From contig JAMCPI010000003.1 in NCBI GenBank assembly GCA_023379805.1, positions 103,226 to 167,225 on the forward strand: a stretch of DNA of 64,000 nt, written 5' to 3'. Origin of the DNA: Nitrososphaerota archaeon (GTDB taxonomy: Archaea > Thermoproteota > Nitrososphaeria > Nitrososphaerales > JACPRH01). Positions 8,214 to 17,764 of this stretch are shown here, piece by piece. The notes beneath the pieces were generated by a model that had not been told where the DNA came from, ran no database searches, and saw nothing but the letters and a program-made list of their open reading frames with translations. Positions within the stretch are counted from its first letter, which is position 1. Every line of letters begins with the position of its first letter. The translations under genes and the position numbers were made by a program.

Positions 8214-9308
8214 TCAAGGTCTGTAAATAATTGTTCCTGTCTCTTTAGTTGTTCTCAGGCCATTATCCTGCTCTCGCAGTTTATCGGTAAACTCCTTTGA
8301 AGATAATCTTTCGAGGAATAGCTTTACGAGCGGTTTTCTCAGCCGCCTCTCCTCTATCACAAAGTCAAAGTTTTCTTGAGCTACAGGGATAAAGTCCAAC
8401 TGGCGTGTCTGCGCGGCCTTTATACTAAAAGCTACATCAGCTTTACCGGTTGCAACCGCTTCAGCTGCTTCGCTGTGAAGCTTTACCTCGACCGGGTAAC
8501 CTTTCACTTTTTCAGCGATACTTTTGAATTTGAGCCCCTTCTTCTCTCCGATTCTTCTTAGAATGATGTCTAGGAGTGTTCTCGTACCGGAGCCCAAAGG
8601 CCGATTAACGAACTTCACGTCACTTCTCAGCAGATCTTCGATTTCAGAGATATGTTTAGGGTTACCCTTCTTAACGATTAGTCCCAGATCCCGCAGGTAT
8701 CCTCTTACCAGAACTGCTCGGTTGCTCACCCAGTATCTCTTAAGAAAGGGCGTGTTGTATTCTCCTGTCTCCTCATCCAAAAGATGAACTCCTGCAATAT
8801 CTGTCTCTCCCAGCATAACTGCGGCTAATCCGCCGGAGGAGCCTACGCTGACAACTTCGTGGCTGAACTGCTCCTTCTTCAACATCATATCCACCAGCAG
8901 CCTAATGCCGGCGCAGTCACTCCCGATCACCGTAAACTCTGGGAGTTCAGTCTTCTTCGATTCGAAGATATCTCTTGCGTTAGCTGCAGCGGATCCTGAT
9001 AAAAACTCTCCAACTTGGCGCTCAAGACCATAATAGTCTTCAAGTATCTTCAAGCCATCTTCAGTTAGCTTCGCACCGCCTCCATACTCCCCTCCCTTCC
9101 TAGCCTCCACAAGATGCTCTCCAAGCACCGAACTCACCTGATCAATCGTATTCCACGCGTGAGCGTAAGAGATACCTAGTGATCTCGCTGTAGCCATGAA
9201 TGAGCCGAGTTTCTTGATTCCTTCAAGAATCTCCGCTTCCTGTCTGCCGAAGATACGTTTACCGTCTCCTTCAAGCCATACTTGGAAGCCAGGCTTCAGC
9301 TTATTCAT
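8214..9308 (-). CDS. ModE-like regulator fused to a substrate-binding-like domain
   Basis: A 364-aa regulator. Residues 1-105 are a ModE/LysR-type winged helix (GSFMATARSLGISYAHAWNTI, here cited as its helix-turn-helix core). Residues about 115-364 resemble a periplasmic-binding-protein fold used as an intracellular sensor (PBP_like, COG1910), with loops such as SDCAG, GSSGGLA and NRPLGSGTRT. It is transcribed divergently from the tup genes across a 75-bp gap, so it probably senses molybdate/tungstate, or a cofactor product, and controls tupABC. The ligand is inference. Confidence 0.85.
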   Translation of the reverse strand: MNKLKPGFQVWLEGDGKRIFGRQEAEILEGIKKLGSFMATARSLGISYAHAWNTIDQVSSVLGEHLVEARKGGEYGGGAKLTEDGLKILEDYYGLERQVGEFLSGSAAANARDIFESKKTELPEFTVIGSDCAGIRLLVDMMLKKEQFSHEVVSVGSSGGLAAVMLGETDIAGVHLLDEETGEYNTPFLKRYWVSNRAVLVRGYLRDLGLIVKKGNPKHISEIEDLLRSDVKFVNRPLGSGTRTLLDIILRRIGEKKGLKFKSIAEKVKGYPVEVKLHSEAAEAVATGKADVAFSIKAAQTRQLDFIPVAQENFDFVIEERRLRKPLVKLFLERLSSKEFTDKLREQDNGLRTTKETGTIIYRP

Positions 9309-9331
9309 GGATATCTACACAGGTATTGATT

Positions 9332-9359
9332 CTCGATATACTTATAACTATAATTCGAG
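9332..9359. promoter_or_regulatory. inverted repeat in the regulator/tupA divergent promoter
   Basis: CTCGA (9332-9336) and TCGAG (9355-9359) form ends of an AT-rich interrupted palindrome that covers the TATA-like centre between the divergent regulator and tupA. It is a candidate binding site for the ModE-like protein. Confidence 0.4.
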
Positions 9360-9383
9360 CGATATATTGGAGAGGATATAACG

Positions 9384-10394
9384 ATGAAGGGTAAATATCT
9401 AGTTGGAATTATTGCAGTAATTGTCGCTGCCGCTGCAGCCTTTGCCTTCATAGGGCTAAACGGCCCGACCCAGTCAACTCCACCGGAGCGTCTTGTCATC
9501 GCGACCACAACCAGTACAGTGGACACGGGACTTCTTGATTATCTTAAGCCTAGCTTTGACAATAAGTTTCACGCAAATATGACTTGGCTCTACCTTGGCA
9601 CGGGTCAGGCGTTAGCCGTTGCGTCACGAGGTGATGCGGACATTCTGCTTGTACACGACCGAGTCAGAGAGGACGCGTTTGTAAAAGCCGGTAACGGCAC
9701 GCATCGAGTCACAGTAATGTACAACGACTTCGTTCTCATCGGCCCGCAGGATGATCCGGCGGGTGTAAAAGGGATGAGCAATGTTACCGAGGCGTTCAAA
9801 CTTATCGCAGCGAAGGGTGAAGCTGGTAAAGCGACCTTTGTTTCGCGTGGAGACAAGTCGGGAACCAATGCTCTTGAGCTGAGAATCTGGTCCTCGGCAA
9901 AGATAAACACAAAGGGGAAGCCATGGTATGTAGAGGCGGGGCAAGGAATGGGTCCCACCATTAAGATTAGTAACGAGAAACAGGCGTACACGGTGAGCGA
10001 CAGAGGTACTTGGATTAAGCTGAAAGCTGAGATGGGTGATAATTTGAAGATGCAGATACTCGTCGAAGGCGATAAATCCCTACTAAACCCATACGGAATC
10101 ATACTGTTGAACGCAGAAAAGTATCCCAACATCAACTCGAAGCTTGCCGAGAAGTTCTTTCTCTTCATGATCTCTGACGAGGGTCAAGGATTGATCGCTA
10201 ACTACAAAGTAGGTGGGAACCAACTCTTCTTCCCAATCTTCGGGAAACCAGAACAAATAGGACTACCGTCCGAGAAGAGCGAAGTTCAGTACTGGGCCCA
10301 GCAGTTAACATCGAACCAGATGAAGCCTCCGAACTGGGTTCAACAAATCATGGCCGTCGCCATCCCATCGCTCTTCACAGGCGACAAAAACTAG
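9384..10394 (+). CDS. tupA: tungstate/molybdate ABC transporter, substrate-binding protein
   Basis: Extracytoplasmic oxyanion-binding lipoprotein-like component of 336 aa with an N-terminal signal/anchor (residues 5-26). After it comes the TupA/WtpA-like ATTTSTVDTGLLDYL segment. The oxyanion-binding Thr/Ser loops (TTTST and SRGDKSGTN) are those of TupA, which prefers tungstate. It is followed directly by permease and ATPase genes, and the run is flanked by a ModE-like regulator and a molbindin. Tungstate rather than molybdate is inferred from family resemblance. Confidence 0.92.
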   Translation: MKGKYLVGIIAVIVAAAAAFAFIGLNGPTQSTPPERLVIATTTSTVDTGLLDYLKPSFDNKFHANMTWLYLGTGQALAVASRGDADILLVHDRVREDAFVKAGNGTHRVTVMYNDFVLIGPQDDPAGVKGMSNVTEAFKLIAAKGEAGKATFVSRGDKSGTNALELRIWSSAKINTKGKPWYVEAGQGMGPTIKISNEKQAYTVSDRGTWIKLKAEMGDNLKMQILVEGDKSLLNPYGIILLNAEKYPNINSKLAEKFFLFMISDEGQGLIANYKVGGNQLFFPIFGKPEQIGLPSEKSEVQYWAQQLTSNQMKPPNWVQQIMAVAIPSLFTGDKN

Positions 10395-10396
10395 AG

Positions 10397-11164
10397 GTGA
10401 ATTGTCTGGGCGGCTGGGAAGAGATAGGCTTCGGGCTCATCAGGGCTTTGCAGCTAATCTTCTCAGGCGACCCAGAGGTTCTCCGAATAACACTCCTCTC
10501 TCTTAGAGTATCAGGCACCGCTACACTGCTAGGTGCTGCTATTGGCATACCGGTAGGTGCCTCGATAGCGCTGCGAAGGTTTCCTGCTAGAACGTTGCTG
10601 ATAAGCTTAATCAACACACTGATGGGTTTGCCGCCGGTAGTTGTCGGGCTATTCCTTTACCTAATTCTTTCGAACTTCGGTCCCATGGGCTTCCTACGGC
10701 TACTCTATACTCCTGAAGCGATGGTGCTGGCTCAACTGATCTTGGTAGCACCTATTACGGCCGGAGTCACACTCTCCGCAGTCTCTAACGTCGATGCCCG
10801 TTTGAAGGAAATGGCAGTCTCATTGGGTGCAGATTCTCTGCAAGAAGTCAGAATTATTCTGAGAGAGGCTCGTTTAGGACTATTGACCGCAATTATCGTG
10901 GGATTCGGATCAGCTATTTCAGAGGTTGGCGCAATAATGATGGTGGGCGGTAACCTACTCGGATATACAAGAGCTTTAACCACTGCCATTGTGCTTCTGA
11001 CTAATCAAGGCGATTTTACCGAGGCAATTGCTCTAGGCATCATTCTTCTCGGCTTAGCTTTTGCTATCAATATCTTACTGACCTATCTCCAGCTCAGAAC
11101 CAAAGCCGGACTGTTCGCTGCGGATTCGGATCAGCATCGTCACGTTGCACAATCTACGCGTTGA
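10397..11164 (+). CDS. tupB: tungstate/molybdate ABC transporter, permease
   Basis: Integral membrane subunit of 255 aa with about five or six helices and the cytoplasmic EAA coupling loop (EMAVSLGADSLQEVRIILR, with the following Gly-rich helix). The GTG start at 10397 is two bases after the tupA stop. No ATG near the N-terminus would keep the first helix, and the 3' end lies against or overlaps the start region of the ATPase gene. It forms the channel for oxyanions delivered by TupA. Confidence 0.92.
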   Translation: MNCLGGWEEIGFGLIRALQLIFSGDPEVLRITLLSLRVSGTATLLGAAIGIPVGASIALRRFPARTLLISLINTLMGLPPVVVGLFLYLILSNFGPMGFLRLLYTPEAMVLAQLILVAPITAGVTLSAVSNVDARLKEMAVSLGADSLQEVRIILREARLGLLTAIIVGFGSAISEVGAIMMVGGNLLGYTRALTTAIVLLTNQGDFTEAIALGIILLGLAFAINILLTYLQLRTKAGLFAADSDQHRHVAQSTR

Positions 11165-11177
11165 AGCTGATGTAAAG

Positions 11178-11903
11178 ATGCTAAAACTGGATAACGTTTG
11201 CAGATCCTTTTCAGGGCGCATGGCTCTTAGAAATGCATCTCTCAATCTCAATAAAGGAGAGATTCTAGCTATTATAGGTCCGAGCGGCGCAGGCAAAACC
11301 ACTCTTCTGAGATTAGTTGATCTCCTCATCCAACCAACCAGCGGCATCATCATTTTCAACGATGTAAACACCAGTGGAGACGCAAAACATCAGCGCTCCT
11401 TACGGCGGCAGATGAGCCTGGTACTTCAGTATCCTGCTCTATTCGATACGACCGTTTTCAATAACGTCGCCTTAGGCTTGAAGATACGAAGTTACCCTGA
11501 AGCCGCTATCAAGGAAAAAGTTGAAGATATACTGACCGTAGTTGGTCTCTCTGGATTCGAGAAGAGAATGGTAAAGACGCTTTCAGGAGGAGAAGCTCAG
11601 AGAATCGCATTGGCGAGAGCCCTCGTAACTGAACCAACCCTCTTACTACTGGATGAGTCTACATCTAATCTTGATCCTAAGAATGTCTCCATAATAGAGG
11701 ATATAGTGAGAGCGGCTAACACAAAGTCTCAGGTGACCGTTATGTTAGCCACACATAATTTGAACCAAGCAAAACGCCTAGCCCACAGGGTAGCCTTCCT
11801 CTTAGACGGCGATCTAGTGGAGGAGGGCGCTACAAAAGAAATCTTTGAACGACCAAGAGACGAACGTACAGCAACCTACGTAGACGGCAAAATGATATAT
11901 TAG
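11178..11903 (+). CDS. tupC: tungstate/molybdate ABC transporter, ATPase
   Basis: Nucleotide-binding subunit of about 241 aa. Walker A GPSGAGKTTLL, Q-loop VLQYPALF, signature LSGGEAQRIALARAL, Walker B LLLLDESTSNLDP and the H-loop (LATHN) are all present. I chose the ATG at 11178 (MLKLDNVCRSF), where ABC domains normally begin; a TTG at 11145 inside the tupB 3' end is an alternative that adds 11 residues. There is no fused TOBE domain, but a separate molbindin gene follows on the other strand. Confidence 0.9.
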   Translation: MLKLDNVCRSFSGRMALRNASLNLNKGEILAIIGPSGAGKTTLLRLVDLLIQPTSGIIIFNDVNTSGDAKHQRSLRRQMSLVLQYPALFDTTVFNNVALGLKIRSYPEAAIKEKVEDILTVVGLSGFEKRMVKTLSGGEAQRIALARALVTEPTLLLLDESTSNLDPKNVSIIEDIVRAANTKSQVTVMLATHNLNQAKRLAHRVAFLLDGDLVEEGATKEIFERPRDERTATYVDGKMIY

Positions 11904-11929
11904 ACAAGTATAGAATCTTCTTGTTACTG

Positions 11930-12136
11930 TTATTCTTCAGTTGCTATCATGACTTGAGTTGCCTTAATTATGGCCTCAACATTTCCGCCGTTTTTGAGGC
12001 CCAAGTCTTCGACGGCTTCCTTCGAGATTAAGGCAGTGATTGTTATGGGTGATTTTACCTCGATTTTGACCTTCGCCATTATCGCGCCTTTCTCCACGTT
12101 TTTCACGACGCCCTTGAACCGGTTTCTTGCACTCAT
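11930..12136 (-). CDS. molbindin (single TOBE/Mop domain)
   Basis: A single Mop domain of about 68 aa starting MSARNRFKGVVKNV, with the family-typical pattern MAKVKIEV, ITALISKEAVEDLGL and AIIKATQVMIA. Molbindins assemble into small oligomers that bind and buffer molybdate or tungstate in the cytoplasm. The frame extends six codons upstream (12154), but the Met at 12136 matches the family start. It is convergent with tupC and completes the oxyanion uptake/storage set. Confidence 0.88.
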   Translation of the reverse strand: MSARNRFKGVVKNVEKGAIMAKVKIEVKSPITITALISKEAVEDLGLKNGGNVEAIIKATQVMIATEE

Positions 12137-12332
12137 CTTCAAACCAGTAATCAACCTAAGTATTATTTGTCACGCAACTATATAGGTATTTAGATATTTC
12201 TTCAATATTTGATGCAATATATTCGCTTCAAGATTACCAATATTTCAGTTTTGAAGAACCTAGATATCGGCCCCTGAGCATTAAATGCTGACAATAAGAT
12301 TTATCTGAACGAGTCCGGGACTAACTTAATGC

Positions 12333-12520
12333 GGGCTCGTGGCGCAGACGTCCTACCGATGTCGGCATAGACACACGGTGACGGTGTAGCATGGACAGCG
12401 CGGCAGACACAACGATGTTGTTGGTCGAGCCTCCTATGCACGCCGAACGGAGACAGCTGTAGAAGATTGGCGCACCCGGTCTTCGGCTAAAGGCCGTGGG
12501 TTCAAATCCCACCGAGCCCG
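12333..12520 (+). tRNA. tRNA gene with multiple introns; isotype unresolved (G73; Arg or Ser likely)
   Basis: Acceptor GGGCTCG (12333-12339) pairs with CGAGCCC (12513-12519), with G73 and no encoded CCA. The T-arm is GTGGG-TTCAAAT-CCCAC. The span of 188 nt needs about 100-113 nt of intron. The first intron (12348-12389) is well supported: GCGC pairs with GTGT between bulges AG^A and AG^C, with CGTC/GACG inside, and splicing restores D-arm GCGC-AGCATGGACA-GCGC. Further interruption downstream involves an ACAAC-GAT-GTTGT hairpin and GCCGAA/TTCGGC pairing. I could not fix the anticodon: CCU (12433-12435) with C32-U33 is the best class I option, while G73 also allows Ser. Confidence 0.75.
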
Positions 12521-12813
12521 CTCCCACTTAGTGACAAGTCTTTTTCTTGGGTCTGTAAAGCCGTCGATGGCTGGTAGGTAATCTGCAGGCATTGGCCACC
12601 GAAGACTTGGCCGTAACTCCTGTTAAGAACAAGGCTAATGACACACATTCACGATTATCGCTACCAATGTTTCCTATCCAAATCGCGATTCTTCATGTTG
12701 TTACAAGCAATGCAACCGTAGTTTCTCAAGTAATCTATTCAATACGATGTGTTTATTGCGTAAAGCATAAAGGTTCTGCAATACCTATACGGTAAGAAAC
12801 GGGTTATCCTAAA

Positions 12814-14199
12814 GTGACTAGCGCAGGCAGAGTTATCATAGTAGCTGGAACTAGACCTGAGCTCATAAAACTAGCATCAGTCTTTGAATGGATGAAACGC
12901 CTCAACCTCGACTTTCAGTTCATCTGGAGCGGTCAACACTACGATCACGACATGAGCACAATTTTCATGGAGCAGTTGGGTATTCCTAGGCCAGATACCG
13001 ATCTAGATGTACGCAGTGGTACCGACGCGCAGCAAACCTCCAAGGTAATGTTAGGTATCGAGGAATCAGTTAAGCGAGAGCATGCCTCACTTGTTCTTGC
13101 TCAAGGTGACACCAACACCGTTGTTGCCACTGCATTAGCCGCCACTAAATCACTTGTCCCTTTTGCACATGTGGAAGCTGGACTCAGATCCTGGGACAGA
13201 ACAATGCCCGAAGAGATTAACCGAGTTGTGGCGGATAGTGTAGCTGAGATCCATTTCGCCCCAACTAAATTATCCGCTATCAACCTTGCACATGAAGGAG
13301 TTGCCCTAGACAGAATCCACGTTACAGGGAACACCGTTGTAGACGCCATCAAAAAGTGTAGAGAACAAGCTGTATCACAAGGCCAAGACATTATCAACAA
13401 ACTAGCTTTAGACAAACACAGTTTTGCTCTAATAACAATACATCGACGAGAAAACACCGATGATGTCACAAGGCTCAACGAAATCATCGAAGCCCTAACA
13501 GACTTTTCTAGTCATCTCCCAGTAGTGTTCCCAGTTCACCCACGCACCAAAAAGACTCTATCCACATTGGGCATTCTCGATAAGCTTACTTCGCACAGAA
13601 ACATCTTCCTGCTGGAGCCACAAGGCTATTTTGAATTCTTGGGTCTGCTATCCTTATGTCGAATAGTTCTAACAGACAGCGGAGGAGTCCAAGAAGAAGC
13701 CCTAACATTAATGACTCCAACAGTTACACTTAGATATAATACAGAAAGGCCGGAGACCGTTCTCGCAGGCATCAATCGACTTACTGGAGTTCAGAAAAAA
13801 CATATTCTAAAGACGGCGCTGAACATGTCAGAAAAAAGAGACGAAATAGTCTCTAGACTGAAGTCAAAAGCAAATCCACTCGGCGATGGCAGAGCTGGAG
13901 AACGCATCGCCAAGATGGCAAAGCGCGCCGTTGAAGAAGGTATCAATTTGAAGACATGCAACACCTGTAAAGATCCACACATAACTTACCGGCTAACAAC
14001 ATTAAGTCCTCCAAAATCAAGAGTAAACACTAACGTCCATATAGAAGACAACATCATAACTGCCTATAATTCACAAGGCTTCGCCGAAGTCGATATTAGA
14101 AAGGCCAGCAAAATAGTGGTTCGTGGTCCTAAGACAAGTCTAGAAAACACCTCAAGAGGAGTGCTCACAAAGCGAAAATTGAATTTGATCAAAATCTAA
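12814..14199 (+). CDS. wecB: UDP-N-acetylglucosamine 2-epimerase with C-terminal extension
   Basis: Converts UDP-GlcNAc to UDP-ManNAc for surface polysaccharides or N-glycans. The epimerase domain (1-370) has GTRPELIK, the LAQGDTNT and HVEAGLRS loops, PEEINR, HRRENTDD and TDSGGVQEEA with active-site acidic and His residues. The GTG start at 12814 places GTRPE at the usual depth. The protein is 461 aa, roughly 85 residues longer than typical WecB; the extra C-terminal part contains a CNTC pair and beta-rich sequence. It heads a glycan block with a GT4 enzyme and a six-hairpin protein. Confidence 0.93.
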   Translation: MTSAGRVIIVAGTRPELIKLASVFEWMKRLNLDFQFIWSGQHYDHDMSTIFMEQLGIPRPDTDLDVRSGTDAQQTSKVMLGIEESVKREHASLVLAQGDTNTVVATALAATKSLVPFAHVEAGLRSWDRTMPEEINRVVADSVAEIHFAPTKLSAINLAHEGVALDRIHVTGNTVVDAIKKCREQAVSQGQDIINKLALDKHSFALITIHRRENTDDVTRLNEIIEALTDFSSHLPVVFPVHPRTKKTLSTLGILDKLTSHRNIFLLEPQGYFEFLGLLSLCRIVLTDSGGVQEEALTLMTPTVTLRYNTERPETVLAGINRLTGVQKKHILKTALNMSEKRDEIVSRLKSKANPLGDGRAGERIAKMAKRAVEEGINLKTCNTCKDPHITYRLTTLSPPKSRVNTNVHIEDNIITAYNSQGFAEVDIRKASKIVVRGPKTSLENTSRGVLTKRKLNLIKI

Positions 14200-14437
14200 A
14201 AAAACGGATACGCGTGCAGATGGAAATGAGGTTTGCTTGTTCTACAATAATAACTACCGGTTCAAAATTTATAGGATTAAAAAATAGCAAATTTCACTCG
14301 AAATTTACACAAACAATAATAACTCTTTTGTGCATTGAATACTGATATCGATGTTTCCATACCCCCAGTCATATTTGACACTAGACTGGCAGCTTAGGGC
14401 ATTCGGAGAAAATATGCGATAATGGTATTGTGTCTCG

Positions 14438-15625
14438 ATGAAGATTCTCGTTATCCCGACAACAGATTGGGTCGGTCACCCCGTGCTTGAACGACAACAC
14501 CACCTCTTCGAATATATTGCGCAAAAGCATGAAGTGCATGTTTTACGCTTCAAATATTACGATAAAAAGAATCTCACTACCGCAACCACAGTCCATGAAA
14601 CAAATGAAAGGATGACTGATTCGCTAGCGCTATTCTACACAATTAATGCGGCAAAACATAAGCAGTCTATTCAACGTATTGTGAAGGAGAATAAAATAGA
14701 GGCGGTCGTTTTATCAAATGTCCTTCCTGCGTTAACATCGATAAACGAGCTGCACAAAAAAGTACCGATCGTCTTTGATTTGTCAGATCATTTTCCTTCA
14801 TCCGGTGCCGGCTACCTATTCAACGTCCGTTCGCCGCTGGGTAAACTGGCCGTGAGAAGCCTTGAAATGATACTCAAATACGTATTGACCAGAAGTCATC
14901 TCACAGTCACCTGCTCTCAACCACTAAGCGATTATGCGCGTAGGTTAGGTGCGCCAAGAGTCACAATTATTCCTAACGGAGTTTCGGATCATTTTCTACA
15001 AAATTACGATGGTGCTGCAGTCAGGAACATGTATGGCCTCGGCAACGCGGTCGTTATTGGATTTGTCGGTATGATAGAGTTTTGGCTTAACACACTACCC
15101 TTACTGCAAGCCATAAAAGATCTTAAAGGAAGCATGAATTTGAAGCTGTTTATCGTCGGGAAATATTTTCAGACAAAAAGTGAATTTGATATTAAGAGAA
15201 GAATTGAGGATCTGCAAATAAGCGAGAATGTGGTATGGTCAAACGGCTTTGTCCCATACAAAGATCTCCCGAGCTACATTTCAGCTATGGATATATGCAC
15301 AATCCCATTCGATCATACCCATCCCACAGCGTACTACTCAGCACCAAACAAGCTTTGGGAGTATCTCGCGCTACAGAAGCCAGTAATGTGCACGCCTCTC
15401 CCAGATGTCCTAGCCTGTGCCAAGAGCTACGTAAATATCGCGACAAGACGCGAAGATTACACAAAGATTATTCAGGACTATGCAACAAATCCTCATCACT
15501 ACCTAGATCGAGCCAAGTCCAGTAGAGAAACCGTGTTGAAACGCACATGGGTTGAACTGGCGAAGGAGTACGAAAAAACTCTTCATTCATTGATAGACAG
15601 TCATCCTACTTTAAGGGGCGGGTAA
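14438..15625 (+). CDS. GT-B glycosyltransferase, family 4-like
   Basis: A 395-aa GT-B fold transferase. The N-terminal half has the acceptor-domain pattern; the C-terminal half begins at FVGMIEFWLNTLPLL and contains the NDP-sugar-binding segment with an acidic residue in YYSAPNKLWEYLALQKPV, the GT4 EX7E-like region. It probably transfers a sugar during cell-surface glycan assembly. It is preceded by an AT-rich 238-bp gap and followed after seven bases by the gene at 15633, so those two are likely co-transcribed. Confidence 0.88.
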   Translation: MKILVIPTTDWVGHPVLERQHHLFEYIAQKHEVHVLRFKYYDKKNLTTATTVHETNERMTDSLALFYTINAAKHKQSIQRIVKENKIEAVVLSNVLPALTSINELHKKVPIVFDLSDHFPSSGAGYLFNVRSPLGKLAVRSLEMILKYVLTRSHLTVTCSQPLSDYARRLGAPRVTIIPNGVSDHFLQNYDGAAVRNMYGLGNAVVIGFVGMIEFWLNTLPLLQAIKDLKGSMNLKLFIVGKYFQTKSEFDIKRRIEDLQISENVVWSNGFVPYKDLPSYISAMDICTIPFDHTHPTAYYSAPNKLWEYLALQKPVMCTPLPDVLACAKSYVNIATRREDYTKIIQDYATNPHHYLDRAKSSRETVLKRTWVELAKEYEKTLHSLIDSHPTLRGG

Positions 15626-15632
15626 CCAAGAC

Positions 15633-16847
15633 ATGTCAAAACTTGCGTATTCAAAACATGACCTAGCTAACCAGACAGAATCGGCAACGAAATGGTTACT
15701 CGAATCAGAGATCCGCAATAGCAACGAGAAACATCCTGAAACATTCGGAAGCATCAACAACTACTACAATACACGTGGCAGAACCTGTCCATACGCATAC
15801 ACAGAAATAACCGCTTACAGCGTGGAATTATTCTTAGATCTTTACAGCAGAACACAGGACCCACGCTACCTCCACTGCGCAAAACTTGCCGGTGACTGGA
15901 TAACACATATGCAGTATCAAGGTGACGACGAACGAGCCCTCGGCTCCTTCCCCTACCACTACATAATTCCAGACGGACCGAAATCAACGAAATCTTACAC
16001 ATTCGACGCGGGGATATGCATAGGAGCCCTATCAGAGCTATACAGAAAAACATCGGATCAAAAATATTTGAAAGCAGCCACCGCAGGTGCCAACTGGCTC
16101 ATTTCACAGATGCAGAACCCCGACGGCTCCTTCGCACCCTCATACGACTTACAAACTCAAAAAACCAAGGTCAACCAGAAGCATTACATGCTACCATCAT
16201 TTCTGTCAACACGCTTCAACTGGTATGAAGCATCAGGGATTCACCACAGCAAAATAATCATAGGACTGTTAAAAACACACGAAGTAAACGGTAGAGCAGA
16301 GAAGATTCTTAACTCCGCTAGGCAGCTAATTCACTGGACATTACTCCAACAGGAATCAACAGGCCGATTCAAAGTAAACACCAATAACGAATGGACATTT
16401 ACACACACGCATTGTTACGCGACTGAAGGATTACTGTTCGCATATTCCAAGCTAGGTGACGAAAAATGCGCAGGCGCAGCTGACAGAGCATGTTCTTGGT
16501 TAACTGCCTTCCAGAAGTCTAATGGATCTATACCTGATTGGATAAGAAACACGACGGCAACCCCAACAATAGACCTAAGCGCAATAGCTCAAGCAGTAAG
16601 GCTCTGGTGCATTAACTACAAACTAACCCGCAACGAACAATACCGCAAATCAATCAACAAAGCCGTAAACTATCTTCTAACTATGCAAGACCCTTCAGGA
16701 GGATTCCACCTAACAAGAATCGAAATCGGGCCGTTAAGATACAAGTTACCGCGACTCTACTCGTGGTCCACAATCTTCGCTATTCACGCCTTCAACCTAA
16801 TAGATGATCTAGAGAAAGATAAAATCAATACATCACACTTATGGTAA
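15633..16847 (+). CDS. (alpha/alpha)6-toroid protein, possible glycan-active enzyme
   Basis: A 404-aa soluble protein with repeated helical hairpins and recurring aromatic/QNPDGSF-type turns (MQNPDGSF, MQDPSGGF, FQKSNGSI). This is the pattern of six-hairpin glycosidases and of prenyltransferase/terpene-cyclase toroids. No signal peptide is seen. Because the gene directly follows a glycosyltransferase and lies in a surface-glycan region, a sugar-modifying role is more plausible than terpene chemistry. The exact reaction cannot be read from sequence. Confidence 0.7.
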   Translation: MSKLAYSKHDLANQTESATKWLLESEIRNSNEKHPETFGSINNYYNTRGRTCPYAYTEITAYSVELFLDLYSRTQDPRYLHCAKLAGDWITHMQYQGDDERALGSFPYHYIIPDGPKSTKSYTFDAGICIGALSELYRKTSDQKYLKAATAGANWLISQMQNPDGSFAPSYDLQTQKTKVNQKHYMLPSFLSTRFNWYEASGIHHSKIIIGLLKTHEVNGRAEKILNSARQLIHWTLLQQESTGRFKVNTNNEWTFTHTHCYATEGLLFAYSKLGDEKCAGAADRACSWLTAFQKSNGSIPDWIRNTTATPTIDLSAIAQAVRLWCINYKLTRNEQYRKSINKAVNYLLTMQDPSGGFHLTRIEIGPLRYKLPRLYSWSTIFAIHAFNLIDDLEKDKINTSHLW

Positions 16848-16893
16848 ACCAGCAGGGTACTGTTGAAGGGTGTTGAAACAGTATCTACATGCC

Positions 16894-17442
16894 CTACAGT
16901 ATGAATACTGCAGCTGCGATGACCGATGTCCACAATCCTTTTTTGTCTCCTTCAGCAGACTGCGTTATATTGGTAGTTTTGATTATCAGACCTGTGGTTT
17001 TGAAGAGCTGCTTTCTTTCATCCCAATCCTTCTCAGGGTCGAAAGGAATCCCCATTGTTGTCGCCAGCATAGTTGCCGCCAAATCCTCCGCATAGTCTCC
17101 AGCTACTTCCTCCGTTTGCCCGAAGGTATGATGCTCTGAGAGGTAGCCATAATCGTTTTTACCAGATGGTATGGCAACACCTATTGATGCCACAGCCAGC
17201 CGATTCGGCTCGTTAGTCGAGTTTCTAGCCAGGACAACAAATGTTACTTGGCCGGGTTTCAGCATCTCTACACCTTTCTCCTTTGAAAGCAGTTTACAGC
17301 CGGGCGGCACTATGCTGGTTACATTCACGATGTTGCAGTACTGTATTCCTGCGGATCTCAAGGCTAGTTCAAAGGATTGTAAGTATTCTTTGTGTTTGCC
17401 AACCCCTTTGGTTAGAAAGAAGTATTTAGGGATTGGTCCCAT
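16894..17442 (-). CDS. pdaD: pyruvoyl-dependent arginine decarboxylase
   Basis: Makes agmatine from arginine, the first step of archaeal polyamine synthesis and of agmatidine modification of tRNA-Ile. The 182-aa proenzyme contains [13 protein letters not shown]; in the family chain cleavage occurs just before the Ser (here S43, preceded by Thr rather than the common Ser), producing the pyruvoyl group. The N-terminal [13 protein letters not shown] and the C-terminal KDWDER segment are family-typical. Convergent with the preceding glycan genes, monocistronic. Confidence 0.93.
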   Translation of the reverse strand: MGPIPKYFFLTKGVGKHKEYLQSFELALRSAGIQYCNIVNVTSIVPPGCKLLSKEKGVEMLKPGQVTFVVLARNSTNEPNRLAVASIGVAIPSGKNDYGYLSEHHTFGQTEEVAGDYAEDLAATMLATTMGIPFDPEKDWDERKQLFKTTGLIIKTTNITQSAEGDKKGLWTSVIAAAVFIL

Positions 17443-17764
17443 GCGCAGATTAAAGAGCGCGTTTCTTATTAATTTTCGAGCGGCAGTTTATGTTCCGCTC
17501 AAAAGTTGATCTCCTATTCGACCTATTTAAGTCTCGATTAAGAGGGTGCTGCATTTTTTCCTTTCTAATATGTTGGTCGCTTAAAAACTAGATTTAAACA
17601 TACATTCAGAAGCAACACGTCACGTCCTTCCAAATCAACTGATATCTTTATAATTATCTATAAGCACAGATTCTTACTTGAAACAGTTGAGTCGAGTGAA
17701 ATGTAGCGTGAAAGGTCACTCATCTCAGTAAACTTACTCGAAAGCTAGCGAAGATGGTGTTGAG
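17443..17764 (+). promoter_or_regulatory. promoter region upstream of the PAS histidine kinase
   Basis: A 322-bp AT-rich gap between divergent genes. A TATA-like TTTATAAT is at about 17647-17654, some 110 bases before the kinase start, implying a leader. No other element is recognised. Confidence 0.4.
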
